Positions 22,243 through 32,470 of a stretch of DNA of 64,000 nucleotides are shown here, in pieces. A model generated the notes under the pieces. That model ran no database searches and was not told the origin of the DNA. It saw nothing but the letters and a program-made list of their open reading frames with translations. Both the position numbers and the translations under genes were made by a program. The stretch is taken from the NCBI RefSeq assembly GCF_963675165.1, contig NC_087390.1:3424001-3488000 (forward strand), given 5' to 3'. Position 1 is the stretch's first letter, and every line of letters starts with the position of its first letter. The stretch is from Halichondria panicea (taxonomy: Eukaryota; Porifera; Demospongiae; Suberitida; Halichondriidae).

Positions 22243-22287
22243 TCTATTAATTCGATAATTATATTGTTTCTTTCGTATTTTCAACAA

Positions 22288-23060
22288 ACTATACTAATGC
22301 AGCAGTGACGTTGTAGAGGTGACTGTGTTGTAAAATAAACAGATATTGTTTCAAAATGCTAGCTAAGCTTATTATTGCACCTGCATATGTACATGGATAT
22401 AGTATATGCAATGTGAAAAGCAAAACTAACGACTTTCAAATTGCCATTTTTGTCTCAGCTAAATTTCGTATATCTCATTCGTTCACCCTCAAATATTCTA
22501 GTAATACGATAACAACATTCGAGATTATGAACGTATACAGTACAAGTGTAGCCTAAAGTTTGCCCCCCCCCCCCCTGTTTTTAATACTGTAATATGCATT
22601 TATACACGTGCAGATTATTTCAATTATGTATCTTTCACTTGTTTACATTTTGTTATCTCTGAGAACATAAAATGCGCCTCCAGCAAGGAGGAATATCTCC
22701 TCCCGGACCCACCACCTCACCCATGGGCTTCACCTACATTTCTATTTTGTGCCCCCCCCCACTATTCTTACGGCCCTTGCTAGTGAGGTGAACCGTTATG
22801 AATTAACGTATATGGTACACATGTAATTTCACTATTTATTTTTAGGAACTCAAGACTCGTACATACGTAGAACTGTCAGCTAGTAATCTGGTAGCTATAT
22901 CCAAGACTGAATATAAGTGGGCTATTGACTATAGATACACCTGTAGTGTGTCTATAAGAGACTATGACGCCAAGTCTACTATAACCTGTGGTGCAGGGGC
23001 GCACCTTGGGTTAATACAATAATACTAGTGCTCAAAATATATACCATGCACTCTTGTGCA
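22288..23060. other. Upstream flank of E, no gene
   Basis: The first ~70 bp match the flanks of C and D; the rest diverges. It contains a 13-bp C run at about 22563 and another at about 22752. A short ORF at 22356-22556 has no recognisable product. Confidence 0.5.
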
Positions 23061-23790
23061 GTAGGAAGTTACAATGATGTAGTGATGTGCCATGAAATGT
23101 AAGAATCAGGTGCAAACATTAATTCATAACAACAAGGAAGTTTGTTGAGCAACCAACGGTTGTAGATTTGATCTACGCACGTAACATCTTCAACTTGCTC
23201 CATAGTGGAACAGTCCAACGTATCTCGACTTTCCCAGGTCTATTCTTGAAGGTGCGTTTAATTTCTCGGTATGTGAGCTAGAGCACTACGATTAATCATG
23301 AGTGAAGCCCTGTGCTTGGCTGTAAACTTGAAAACGACTTTGGTGGGTTCGGCTTGACAATCACAACCAGCTTTGACAAAAAGGAGGTCGAGAAAAAGAA
23401 AAAGAGTTGCAATAAAGCTAAACACAGCTGAGTAGATCTCACTATTGACTCAGCAACTATAATATTATACCAAAACAATTAATATATATCCCTTTAAAAC
23501 AAAATCCACGAACCAATCTATAATATAGGACTTACACTGAACACAAACCAAACGATAAAACCAGAATATGAAACATAATTCAGATGATGCATCTGATCCA
23601 GGCCTAACTGCAGATAAAACAAGACATTGCCACCAAACACACACACTACAATACAAAGAATGCGACTTCGATCATTGATGAGCCTGCATGTACTTTTCAA
23701 AGCGATATTCTAGCCTAGGACTAGGATACTGGAAAGCATTGCCACAAAAAATAGGGTTATAATTTTGTATAAGCAGGTAGTTAGTTAGCT
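23060..23790 (-). pseudogene. Decayed group I transporter remnant, unit 3
   Basis: On minus, in order: CVFGGNVLFYLQLGLDQM, SGFIVWFVFSVSP, LSKLVVIVKPNPPKSF and a GKSRY/LD region match the group I genes over about 700 bp. Frameshifts, stops and a large deletion of the central loop are present. LGLDQM is followed by HHLNYVSYSG instead of PDASSSSITSF, showing an indel there. Confidence 0.65.
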
Positions 23791-24098
23791 GAGTTCTGAT
23801 AGGAAAAGAGTCCATAGGTGTCCTTAAGGCTGGTAACAGTGATCGCGATTATACGTGGTCGCTGATCTTTGGTAATTTACTCTATAGTAGCTTAGCCTCT
23901 GCCTCTATACAATGGGATTTTTTATTGCTGCAACGCTATGCACATTATAACTATGTTACAGACAAAATTATGATACATTGCATGGAACAGAATAATGTAC
24001 ATGTAGTCAAGTAGAACAATGCAACATGTGTGGTACTGTGGTACTGTGCTCAAACAAAAAACAATCGATGATCAATTAACGAGAACAACGAAATAGTA

Positions 24099-24311
24099 TA
24101 CCGTATAGTGGAAAATGTTCGTGGGTGCAAATGTTCGCTATTTGTCTCCAGCTAGAGCCCTCAGAAGAAATGATCGCGGTTGTAGTATTCACGGTTAAAT
24201 GACAGGAAACCACACCCACCAAGAGCTTTGCATGCGAAACACCGTGCGTGGAAGTTTCTCCCAGTTTAAATCTCGAAATTTGCACCTTACGAAAATTTCC
24301 GCTATACTGTA
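24099..24311. repeat. TACCGTATAGCGGG-family hairpin element
   Basis: Left end TACCGTATAGTGGAAAATGT, right end AAATTTCCGCTATACTGTA; both termini match the family consensus with a few changes. About 213 bp, non-coding. Confidence 0.65.
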
Positions 24312-25431
24312 CTAATTACTTCTATACGTACATTAGATTTACCACAAGTTAACTACAATAATTATTGTGCAGAGTGCATTTATCGTTAATGTAATCTCTC
24401 GCACAGTTTGTGGTCACATATTTTATAGGAGGACACAGATTCAAGGGTAGGCCTATAATTTATTGGGACAGCTAAAAATGAACTTTCGCAATTGTAGTTA
24501 TAATGACTGACCTGAGCAGTTTGCAGTTATATAATTATTGGCACTTTACTAGTCCTTCCACCATTAGCCTATATCCGCCGATATACTTGTTAAGGCATGC
24601 AGGCGGCTCCAAAAATCATAACTCTGAGGGAGGGGGGTTAAGACAATCAATCCGTATTCAAATGCCGGACAACTAAGTTTAAAGTGTAGCCTGGATTAAT
24701 TGCAAATTTAGGTCAACTGGCTAGTAAAATATTCATTGAATCTTGTGACTAATATCCTTTAATTTAAACACTAGTTACTAAAACACCTTCATGTCTTCTG
24801 CAGAGACCCCTAGCCCTTGCATTGATTGGACAGGATCAGGAGGGAGAGGGAGCACTCTGAGGTCGAGGAGGGAGGCTAGCCTCCTTCAGAGCTTTCTCTA
24901 TATAGATCTATGCCTTCACAGTTCAAGCTTCACAATTTAATACAAGGCAGTGCGGCCTGGAATGGAGGCTAGAGGGAGGCCAATGTCTAGTTTTCGGTAT
25001 AACCTAGTTTTCAGACTCTATCTAGATTCTGGATTCTAGACTTGTTGGGCTGAAATAGATTTGCAAACTTGTACTATTCTTGAAGGCTGAAGAGTGAAGG
25101 CTGAAGAGTAGATGCAGCAGTGGATTTTGAAATCATCAACAGCATTGAAGATCATCTCCAAAAATCAGACCACCCTACAATTACAAAGACCCAGAAGATG
25201 ATATTCCCGAATCCCCTGGTTTTCCGTAAGCCTAGTTGGCAGCTCAGAGCCTGCTTCGCCTCTGTGTTGGTCACTCCTGTCCTCTACCGATTCTATCTCA
25301 TTATGGTCACCATTGGATACGTACTTTTTTCAAGTATAAAACCATGCCAAGTTTTTTCCTGTGAGTTAAGCACACTCGACAATAACTATGCATTATTGAA
25401 GGCAACACCAAAATTATATGTTTCAAGAGTC
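24312..25431. other. Intergenic, no gene recognised
   Basis: Holds short palindromes (for example GGAGGCTAGCCTCC near 24870) and a direct repeat of GAAGGCTGAAGAGT at 25083-25110. A 153-codon ORF beginning at 25120 has no recognisable domain and runs through the MITE at 25434, so it is not called as a gene. Confidence 0.5.
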
Positions 25432-25433
25432 TA

Positions 25434-25579
25434 TACCGTAAGCGTTCTAATTATAGAACCAGCCTCGGTTAGGACGCCCTCTTTTGTAACGCCCATAATT
25501 ATACTACATGTACAAAATTTTTTTGTATATTGTGTTTCTAGAAAAATAATTGGTTCTATAATTAGAACGATTACGGTAT
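25434..25579. repeat. MITE, 146 bp, TA target site
   Basis: Terminal repeats TACCGTAAGCGTTCTAATTA and TAATTAGAACGATTACGGTA are complementary with one mismatch and one shift, continuing through TAGAACCA / TGGTTCTA. TA precedes and follows the element, consistent with a Tc1/mariner-like 2-bp target duplication. Non-coding. Confidence 0.8.
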
Positions 25580-26109
25580 AAATTTTTGCAGAATGCAAAT
25601 TTCAAAACAATTAGTGATCAAGGTCCGAGGTCAAATTGGCCATGTGATGTAGATATAAAGTCTATGTGCATTGAGTTCGGCCCCGGAAGTTATGTAGTCA
25701 ATTATGGCTTCATTTATGCTTTATGTGGTTGACAGTCTATACCAGGGACTTCTACATGGAAAATGCTAACTTTTAGCTGGTTGGAGCTTATCAGCTCTGC
25801 AGCATATAGATAGAAGCGCTTTTTAACAAGGAATCCAATGGTATACAGACAGCCCCCTATAGACCTAGTGACAAGCGAGTTCCTGGTCCCACCACACCCA
25901 TGAACTACCTAACTACACATAACTTATTTGCCTGTATGGTTCCTCGTTATTATTATTTTTTGTACATGTAATTCTTCTTAGCCCCCGAGATGGGAGAGCA
26001 AAAAAAAAAAAAAAAGGTGTCATACAGGGGAAAGGGGGATATCATATCCCCCCCCCCCTTTCAATTATGACTGAGTGTCCATAGCTGGGTATAGCCTCGA
26101 TCCCAGTGA

Positions 26110-26176
26110 AGGAGGCTAAGCTGGGTATTGAAATAACAGTTGTGCCTCGGTGCGCATGTGCAAGCGAGGTATACGG

Positions 26177-26257
<81 letters not shown>

Positions 26258-26715
26258 CTGCTACAGCTGCTCATGGATGAATCAAGTGCAAGTAAGAGTT
26301 TCTATAGGCTTCTAGTCATGTTTTCTTGGATTTTAATTCGTGGATTTGCAAAATAATGCTTCGTTCTCTAGTTTTGCTTACTTGGAATGCCATTGCAGCT
26401 TTTTCAGAAGAGCACGTAGCCAAACTTGTTTACCGAGTATTGCTACTCTACTTAGTAGTTAGCTCTGCACTAGAACGCTAGCTATTGGTAGCTGCAAGAG
26501 TGAGAAGAGAGCTGCAAGGCTCTGCTAATGCAGCCATTAATTTTAGACTTGAACTTTTGGCATCGATCGTTTTTAACAACAATCATGGTCGATCATTACC
26601 CACTCCTTGAGTTTGCATGCGCAGCAAAATTAATTGTTCGTCATGTGTATAAAAGCTATTAGTAGCTTTATGTTATGTAGCTTTGGCATCTCCACCGAGG
26701 CATCAGCACCCGCGG
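26110..26715 (-). repeat. Dispersed repeat family R1, copy 1 (inverted)
   Basis: Shares ordered blocks with 46130-46550, 49058-49560 and 56985-57495: the GATGCCTCGGTGGAG terminus, GTTAGCTCTGCACTAGAA, TGGAATGCCATT, TTTGCAAAATAATGCT and TCTATAGGCTTCTAGTCA. The other three copies lie in the opposite orientation. The internal (GT)n tract is greatly expanded in this copy. No ORF is conserved between copies. Confidence 0.75.
26180..26254. repeat. (GT)n microsatellite, ~75 bp
   Basis: Uninterrupted GT dinucleotides, giving a spurious poly-Cys-Val ORF on the plus strand. It sits in the GCATGCGCA-side terminus of repeat R1 copy 1. Confidence 0.97.
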
Positions 26716-27068
26716 TGCTTTCATTTAGCAACATTTTCTGGTTACTTTTCTCATTTCCCCCCTCTACTTCAAAATCCTGTATGACACCCTGGTATATGAA
26801 ACTTCGAATTTCAGTGAAGTATGACAACTTTATGAAGGTCGAACTCAACACAAATAGACTTTAGTAGACCACAGAAGTCTCTTTAGAAACATTGTCTTGC
26901 CTTTTTGGTCAAATTTTTTTTTGCAATTAGTGTGACAAGCACATTAAAATTGCAGCTTTACTAAAATAGCCGTTAGTGTATATATATATTGCTTGGTACT
27001 GGTATTCACGGAATTATCTCATAGCACATAATTTTAGTTGTGCTAATACTTCCATTAACTTTACACAG
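26716..27068. other. Presumed intron or upstream sequence of the NLR gene
   Basis: No coding exon is recognised. It ends in the acceptor TTAACTTTACACAG at 27068. The exon after it starts in phase 1, so at least one further upstream exon is expected, but none could be identified in 24.3-27.0 kb. Confidence 0.4.
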
Positions 27069-27266
27069 CTCCCCCACGTCCTGATTACCCTGCGGTTGAC
27101 TTGAGTTGGACCGGAGTGTTTCCTTGTGAGCTGGGATGGAAGGGGAGTGCCCTGGCCGTTCTCATTCTGTCAGCTGTGTTTATCGCCTGTTACTCACTCA
27201 TCACTGCCTGCTTGGTGAGATGGAACCCTCAGAAACAAAGGAATATTCAATTTTACACATGCTCAG
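27069..27266 (+). CDS. Upstream transmembrane exon in frame with the 2A/NLR exon
   Basis: Coding in only one frame: a Pro-rich stretch (PPRPDYPAVDLSWTGVFP) then KGSALAVLILSAVFIACYS and LITACLVRW, a single membrane helix followed by a basic stop-transfer RWNPQKQR. The acceptor is TTTACACAG and the donor is CTCAG/GTAATC. The upstream partner exon was not found. Spliced to 27355 it reads FYTCS-VFDTQEKPTKF without a stop. The donor region is duplicated 32 bp downstream. Confidence 0.6.
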
Positions 27267-30200
27267 GTAATCAAATACATATTTATTATTATCTTCAGGT
27301 AATCAAATACATATTTGTTGTCACGACAGTTATAAACATCAGTCTTATTTCTAGTTTTTGATACTCAAGAAAAGCCGACCAAGTTCCAAGTGAGAGTTCA
27401 GAGCACTAATCGACTGATGTTGCCCCCCACTCTCAGTCTGTGTGTACTGTTACTGATGTTCCGCTTACTGTTACAGTCAGGAAATGTTGAAGCAAACCCT
27501 GGACCAATGTTTAGTAAGTGGGTATCTCCTTATGTATTATAATTATTATGCAAACTGCTCGTGGACTGTTTTATAGAGTAAATGCATGCATTATAAACCA
27601 CTGTTTGTATGCCATTGTACTATACTGTAGGTTCAAGTTTGATTCTCAGCGATTTGCAGTCTGTTTATGAGAAATTGATACTAGCCGCTGGAAACTGGTT
27701 TGACCTGGGACTTGCCCTGGGATTAGGTCATGGCACCCTCAGCAATATAAAAGATGACTATCATCGGAATAAGGATTGTCTACGTGAAATGATAGCTGCT
27801 CGCTTGAAGACTGGCCCTCTCACCTATTCTGAAATATGTCAGAGTCTCAGAGCACCAACAGTTGAACGAAATGATGTCGCTGAGGCTATAGAGGAGAAAT
27901 GTTCAGGTATGTAGTAATATAGTGCAAGATGCGAGCCTATAACCTCAGTTACCATCAGATTAGTACTTACAGTGTATATAGCTCTCTAATGGTAAGAGGT
28001 CTACTACCTATACACATGTACACAGACTAAGACCGAATGTGTAGAGTAAGGACATCATTTATTTACTATTATTAACTTCTCAGATGACAATATTTGGCCT
28101 GGGCCATCAAAGAGGCCAAAAGTTTGTGTGATTGAAGCATACAAAACATTCCTTATTAGCACTTATAACGTAAGACAGCTTCCTGCTGATGAGCGCTGGC
28201 CTCTTAGCTGTGTGAAACAATTTATAAACCTGAAGATTGTCGATGATCTTGATCGAGCAACTCGATCCATAATTCAAACACATGAGGTGCACGGGAAAAT
28301 TGATTGTGTAGGTAAAGGCACAGTTTGTTTTGAACAAATTGCATGTAAATTTGCTGACTCATTTCCCAAACTAGTTATCATCAAAGGAGCTCCAGGAGTC
28401 GGTAAGACCACCTTGTCATGGGAACTATGCAGACGGTGGAGTCTAGGGGACATTTGGAGAGACTACTCTCTCGTTGTATTACTGCGACTTCGCGATAAGT
28501 GTACTCATGAAGCTAATAACTTGGTTGACCTATTTGAATGTGGAGATGAAGCTACGTCCCAGAAAGTTTGGGAAGAATTACTTATCTCACAAGGTAAAGG
28601 ATTGCTGTTTATTCTTGAGGGTCTTGATGAATTTCCACAAGCCTTTAGAGAAGCTAAAGATTGTATTATCATGAGACTCATACATGGAAAGCTTCTTCCA
28701 GCTAGCACTGTTGTCATAACCAGCAGACCATGGGCTTTGGATTCACTTAAAAAATGTAGCTGTCGAATTGATCGAACAGTTGTGGTCCTTGGTTTTACAG
28801 AGATACAGATACAAGAGTACATTGATCAGGCAATTAAAGATGGAGCACCAGATGGATTGCGAGCATATATTGCTGCCAACCCACACATTAACAGTTCCAT
28901 GTACAATCCTCTATATGCTCATATTGTTGTTCAAGTGTATATTGAATGCCATTACAGAAAACACAATGTTTTTCCAAACACAACAACAGAACTTTATACT
29001 TCATACTCGCGTGTTTTGCTAAAGCGATACCTCACTGACCATCCAGTGCAAGAGGAGTGGAATGGTGAGCTTCATGAGTTACCTCAATCCCTTCAACCTC
29101 ATTTCCTTCACCTCTGCCAAATTGCACACAAAGGAATAGTATTAAACGAACATCAGCTTATTTTCTATAAAGATGACATCCCTGAAGGCAGTACTACGCT
29201 TGGTTTTATGGATAGTGTTCACCCATTGTATCGATCCATCACAACAACTACATCTCCTTCATTCAACTTTATTCATCTAACGCTGCAAGAGTTCTTGGCT
29301 GCACTCCATATACAGAGAACATACCCCCAACAGAAACAGCTACTTTTCATTGAGACACAATCCGAAAAATACAGTATGATCACTTTATTTTTAGCTGGTC
29401 TCACACGATTTTCTGATCCCTGGACAAAATGTGTTTTACCTATGCCACAGGTTAGTCTAATATCATCAGACGAATTACCTGACGAAATGGAGGTTCACCT
29501 CAATAGAAAACACATACTCTGGCTTTATGAAAGTCAGAATGAACAACTAATTTCCTCTTTCGATAATGTTGTACTCCCTATCAAACTAATGCAGTCACAT
29601 TCGGATTCCTTGTATTTCCTTGCTTTAGGCTATTGCATAGCAATAGGAAAATTTATGTTACATTTTGAAATTGATACTACTTCCCACTATAGCGAGGCAT
29701 TCATAGTTGTTAAGAGTGAGCAAAATCAGCGTCATTTACTATCTGGACTCAAGAGATACAATTCTAAATGCACTTCACAAGTCAAAGTTTTCGATATACT
29801 GTGGGATTTATGCCCATTTCCTGATAGTTTGTATGAAATAATCAACTATATTCCAGCTGCAAGCCAAGGAGTCCTACAAGTGTATGATGGCGAACACATG
29901 CCGTTGGCAAGCAAACTATCTAAATTCATAGTGAATGCTGACACAGTTACTATCCCATCAACAATATCGCCGGATTCATTAGAAGTATTGAGATATGCAA
30001 AAACTGTGAAGACATTATATTGTCCTATTAATGACTCAGAGATACCTAGCATTTTATATGATAGAATTACGGAATTCTGTTCTTCTTTGGAATATTTGGA
30101 AGTTACCATAAACATTGGCTGCATGTATTGATGATAGCGATGATGAATCAAATCTTCATGATAATTCAGAATCAGCTGATAGCAATGCACAATATCTACT

Positions 30201-31267
30201 GTTCAGATTGAACATAAGAAGATTTAAAGAACTAAATCGTTGTCAATTATTCCCTGCGAAATTTGGTCCAATATTTACAGTTGATTTTACAGAACAGGCA
30301 AATAAGTTTATTGTTCATTTTTCTGAATTCTTGGAGTATTTCGGATTATTTACTGATTATATTCCAACATGCAGCAGTGCCTTAAGACTCTCGGTCTTTC
30401 ATTCCCTCTCTACGTGTCCTTTGTTGGAAAAGCTAACAATTCATGTGAACTCCAGTCCTCCTCAAGACATCACATCACTTGCATATGGGCTAGATCTATG
30501 TAAACATAAAACGCTCCAAAAACTTGACATTTTCAATATTCAGTTTAATGGTATCAAGGCACTCGGAGAAAGCTCCTCAGTTAGAGAATTATCTTGTAAT
30601 GTGGAGTTTACATCAGATGACACAGTGGAGGAGTTTTGTGACATGCTGCAGCAAAATATTACTTTAGAGGAAATAGAGCTTGAGGTTTGTCGTTGGGATG
30701 ATATTATGCATAACTATTGGCTGCAAACGATTGGAAGAGGCATACTAGATGAGGTGATGCCAGCTGTTTCATCTCGATTTTTGCAACGAAGATACAGTGT
30801 GCAGTCTGACGCTAAAGAAATTTGTGATTGTAACGAAGTTTACGGATATTAATACTCACATAATTGTCAACACTGATACAATTATGGCTATTTGCAATAC
30901 ACTTGAAAATAATAAGTATCTCGAGTACCTGCATTTTCCAAAACTACGTGTGGAACCACACCAACGTTTCTTACCACCTATCGCACGTGCATTAAGTAAG
31001 AATGTGAGTCTCATAAGTTTGGTATTGGTGTTTGCACATATAAACACGGAAAAACCGCTTCTATCGGAAGACACTAAAGCTGTTGTTGATATGTTGAAAG
31101 TAAATAAGACGCTTCATTTTTTCCACCTAATGGTGGATATTTCCGACTGGTCTCCGATTATTGAAGCTCTAAAACTCAATACAACAATTAGAGAATTACA
31201 TGTTCCATTAAATGCAAAGGAAAGTGCTATAAAGTGTATTGACTATGTTCATGTCAGAAATTTATAG
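27069..31267 (+). CDS. NLR-type receptor: TM exon, 2A-like leader, Death, NACHT, broken LRR tail
   Basis: Exons 27069-27266, 27355-27513, 27631-27906 and 28084 onward join with matching phase 1 at every GT-AG junction. Exon 2 encodes a Met-initiated hydrophobic leader (MLPPTLSLCVLLLMFRLLL) ending in GNVEANPGP. Exon 3 is a Death-fold domain (LQSVYEKLILAAGNWFDLG, ALGLGHGTLSNI). Exon 4 carries the NACHT ATPase: P-loop GAPGVGKT at 28387-28410, Walker B LLFILEGLDEFP near 28605, and sensor VVITSRPW. A helical region and LRR-like repeats (LEKLTIHV, LQKLDIFN, LEYLHFPKL) follow. The NACHT frame stops at 30131; the LRR region continues in the +1 frame (30115-30852) and then the next (30797-31267). NLRs are cytosolic innate immune sensors in animals. 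Because of the two shifts the gene may be a pseudogene, allele-specific, or affected by sequence errors. Confidence 0.8.
27480..27506 (+). other. 2A-like translational recoding (ribosome-skipping) motif
   Basis: GNVEANPGP, with Gly-Pro codons 27501-27503 and 27504-27506 at the expected separation point. The family consensus is D(V/I)ExNPGP; here the first Asp is Asn, the rest is exact. It follows a Leu-rich hydrophobic stretch from Met 27417, and the Death-domain exon begins seven bases after the final Pro codon. Known 2A signal sequences at the N-terminus of sea urchin NLR proteins have this same arrangement and give secreted or cytosolic products depending on skipping. Activity of the Asn variant is not known from sequence. 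Confidence 0.75.
30111..31267 (+). pseudogene. Frameshifted LRR-like tail of the NLR
   Basis: The NACHT reading frame ends VTINIGCMY-stop at 30131, while the continuing LRR-like sequence is in the +1 frame from about 30115 to 30852 and again +1 from about 30797 to 31267. No short GT-AG intron restores the frame at the first junction: the only nearby candidate (30102-30137) would enter a stop. Repeats are LRR-like with spacing of about 28 residues, ending LKLNTTIRELHVPL. The final 3' coding bases (GACTATGTTCATGT) recur at about 31338, a small duplication downstream of the stop. Confidence 0.6.
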
Positions 31268-31361
31268 CTGAATTTATAGCGTGTGTTTCAGTATTAGGCT
31301 ATAGGGAATCTACTAAGTGCGAAGGTATAAAGTGCAATGACTATGTTCATGTTAGGAGTAG

Positions 31362-31367
31362 AATAAA
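31362..31367 (+). terminator. Possible poly(A) signal of the NLR gene
   Basis: AATAAA, 95 bp after the last stop, followed by a C/T-rich stretch. It is the first canonical hexamer after the gene. Confidence 0.4.
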
Positions 31368-31531
31368 GTATCCCCCTCTAAAAAGGTGCATAGTGTGCCT
31401 GTGTCCTGCATGGCAGTAGATGAATGTCTGCTAAGCTGCTACTGATAATGGAGGCAAACAGACGAAGAGCTCAAGCCGTAGTAATTTAAGTGCCAACTTA
31501 GACTAAACACAAAAAAGTTCCAACAGCAATG

Positions 31532-31570
31532 TAGCCTCGAATCCACGCCGATTAAATTGATTCGAGGCTA
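31532..31570. repeat. Short TAGCCTCGAATC palindromic element (deleted form)
   Basis: Arms TAGCCTCGAATC / GATTCGAGGCTA enclose CACGCCGATTAAATT. It looks like a shortened version of the element at 51092-51140, missing the inner GGCGTG of the right arm. Confidence 0.65.
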
Positions 31571-31799
31571 ACGGCAACGGTTCAACTTTTGGCGCTTTTA
31601 AATATGCATGCCTTAACATATATATGTGTATGCACTTTAAGCAGCTGCATGTACTGTATATAACTGTCTAGATGCAGCTGTAAAGACAGAGATAGAATCG
31701 TAGATCCACCTGACTGTACTAAGAGACATTAGTGTGCATATAAGTGCAACCTTGCATGATTTAAGCGCCAGCTCAGATTGAACGAACATTTGAGTTCTG

Positions 31800-31823
31800 A
31801 AAGCCAGAGTATACTCTGGCTTT
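31800..31823. repeat. 24-bp perfect palindrome
   Basis: AAAGCCAGAGTA followed directly by its exact complement TACTCTGGCTTT. No known element family is assigned. Confidence 0.8.
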
Positions 31824-32411
31824 TCTGGCTATAATCAACTACGGTTGCAGAAAGAAAATGGCTTGGTCCAACCACCAACCCCACATTGGTGGACTTTCTC
31901 CTGCAAAAAGACATGCACACGCTTACACTATATATGTATACTATTATGTCAAAGATGGCGTCTACAAGTTCCTTTGACAACGTTAGATCTCATCTGAAAC
32001 TGTGCATGTGCTTCCATCAAATCGGCAGTATATAGCAACGAGTCACAAGCTGTCACCATCACTACCACCTGACCACCCTCCCTCTATGAAGCGCCCATCT
32101 GACTCTGAGCTGAGAGACAAGAAGGCTCGTGTATTTGTATGTTGTCAAGGACAATTACGGCTTTATAGGTTAACGTGAAGTACGATCATGACTTTATTGA
32201 AGATAACTCCTACAGTAAGTCATTGATTGTGTTTTAGAGCAATTTTAAGTATAATTATACACTTATGCAGTACCCCAGTACTTGGAGCCATATTATACTA
32301 GTTAACATCGTATTGCCTTATAGCTCAGTCCAATGTGTATATAAATACTCCTCATTGTACTTGAAGCGGTATTCATAAACGTATGCATGTGGCTTCGAAT
32401 TCTAGATATGC

Positions 32412-32470
32412 CAAAACTTCATTATTGAGCTTAAAATATATAATATTTAAGCTCCATAAATGAAGTTTTG
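32412..32470. repeat. Imperfect hairpin, ~24-bp arms
   Basis: Left arm CAAAACTTCATTATTGAGC and right arm GCTCCATAAATGAAGTTTTG pair with two small interruptions around an AT-rich ~15-base loop. The geometry is compatible with a small-RNA precursor, but an ancient inverted repeat is equally likely. Confidence 0.6.

Larger units (their letters stand above)
10349..23790. repeat. Three-unit tandem segmental duplication of group II transporter genes
   Basis: The anchor AAGTACAAGTTTCA(T/A)GT occurs at about 10349, 15877 and 20567, giving unit lengths of about 5.5 and 4.7 kb and a shorter third unit. Each unit has, on the minus strand, a group II gene (C, D or E), a conserved ~1 kb upstream flank, and decayed transporter debris. 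Unit 2 lacks the 12364-12613 MITE and a ~480-bp block around 13460-13935. Unit 3 shares less of the upstream flank. The coordinates of the third boundary are approximate. Confidence 0.75.

Noticed and set aside
25120-25581. 153-codon plus-strand ORF as a gene
   Set aside because: No domain, no splice context, and its second half is the 146-bp MITE.
26106-26315. Cys/Val repeat protein
   Set aside because: It is only the translation of the (GT)n microsatellite.
27480-27506. Integrated virus as the source of the 2A motif
   Set aside because: No viral replicase or capsid sequence nearby, and the exon splices cleanly into the host NLR gene; 2A motifs are known in animal NLRs.
30102-30137. 36-bp intron repairing the first NLR frameshift
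   Set aside because: The downstream reading would be CGA TGA, an immediate stop.
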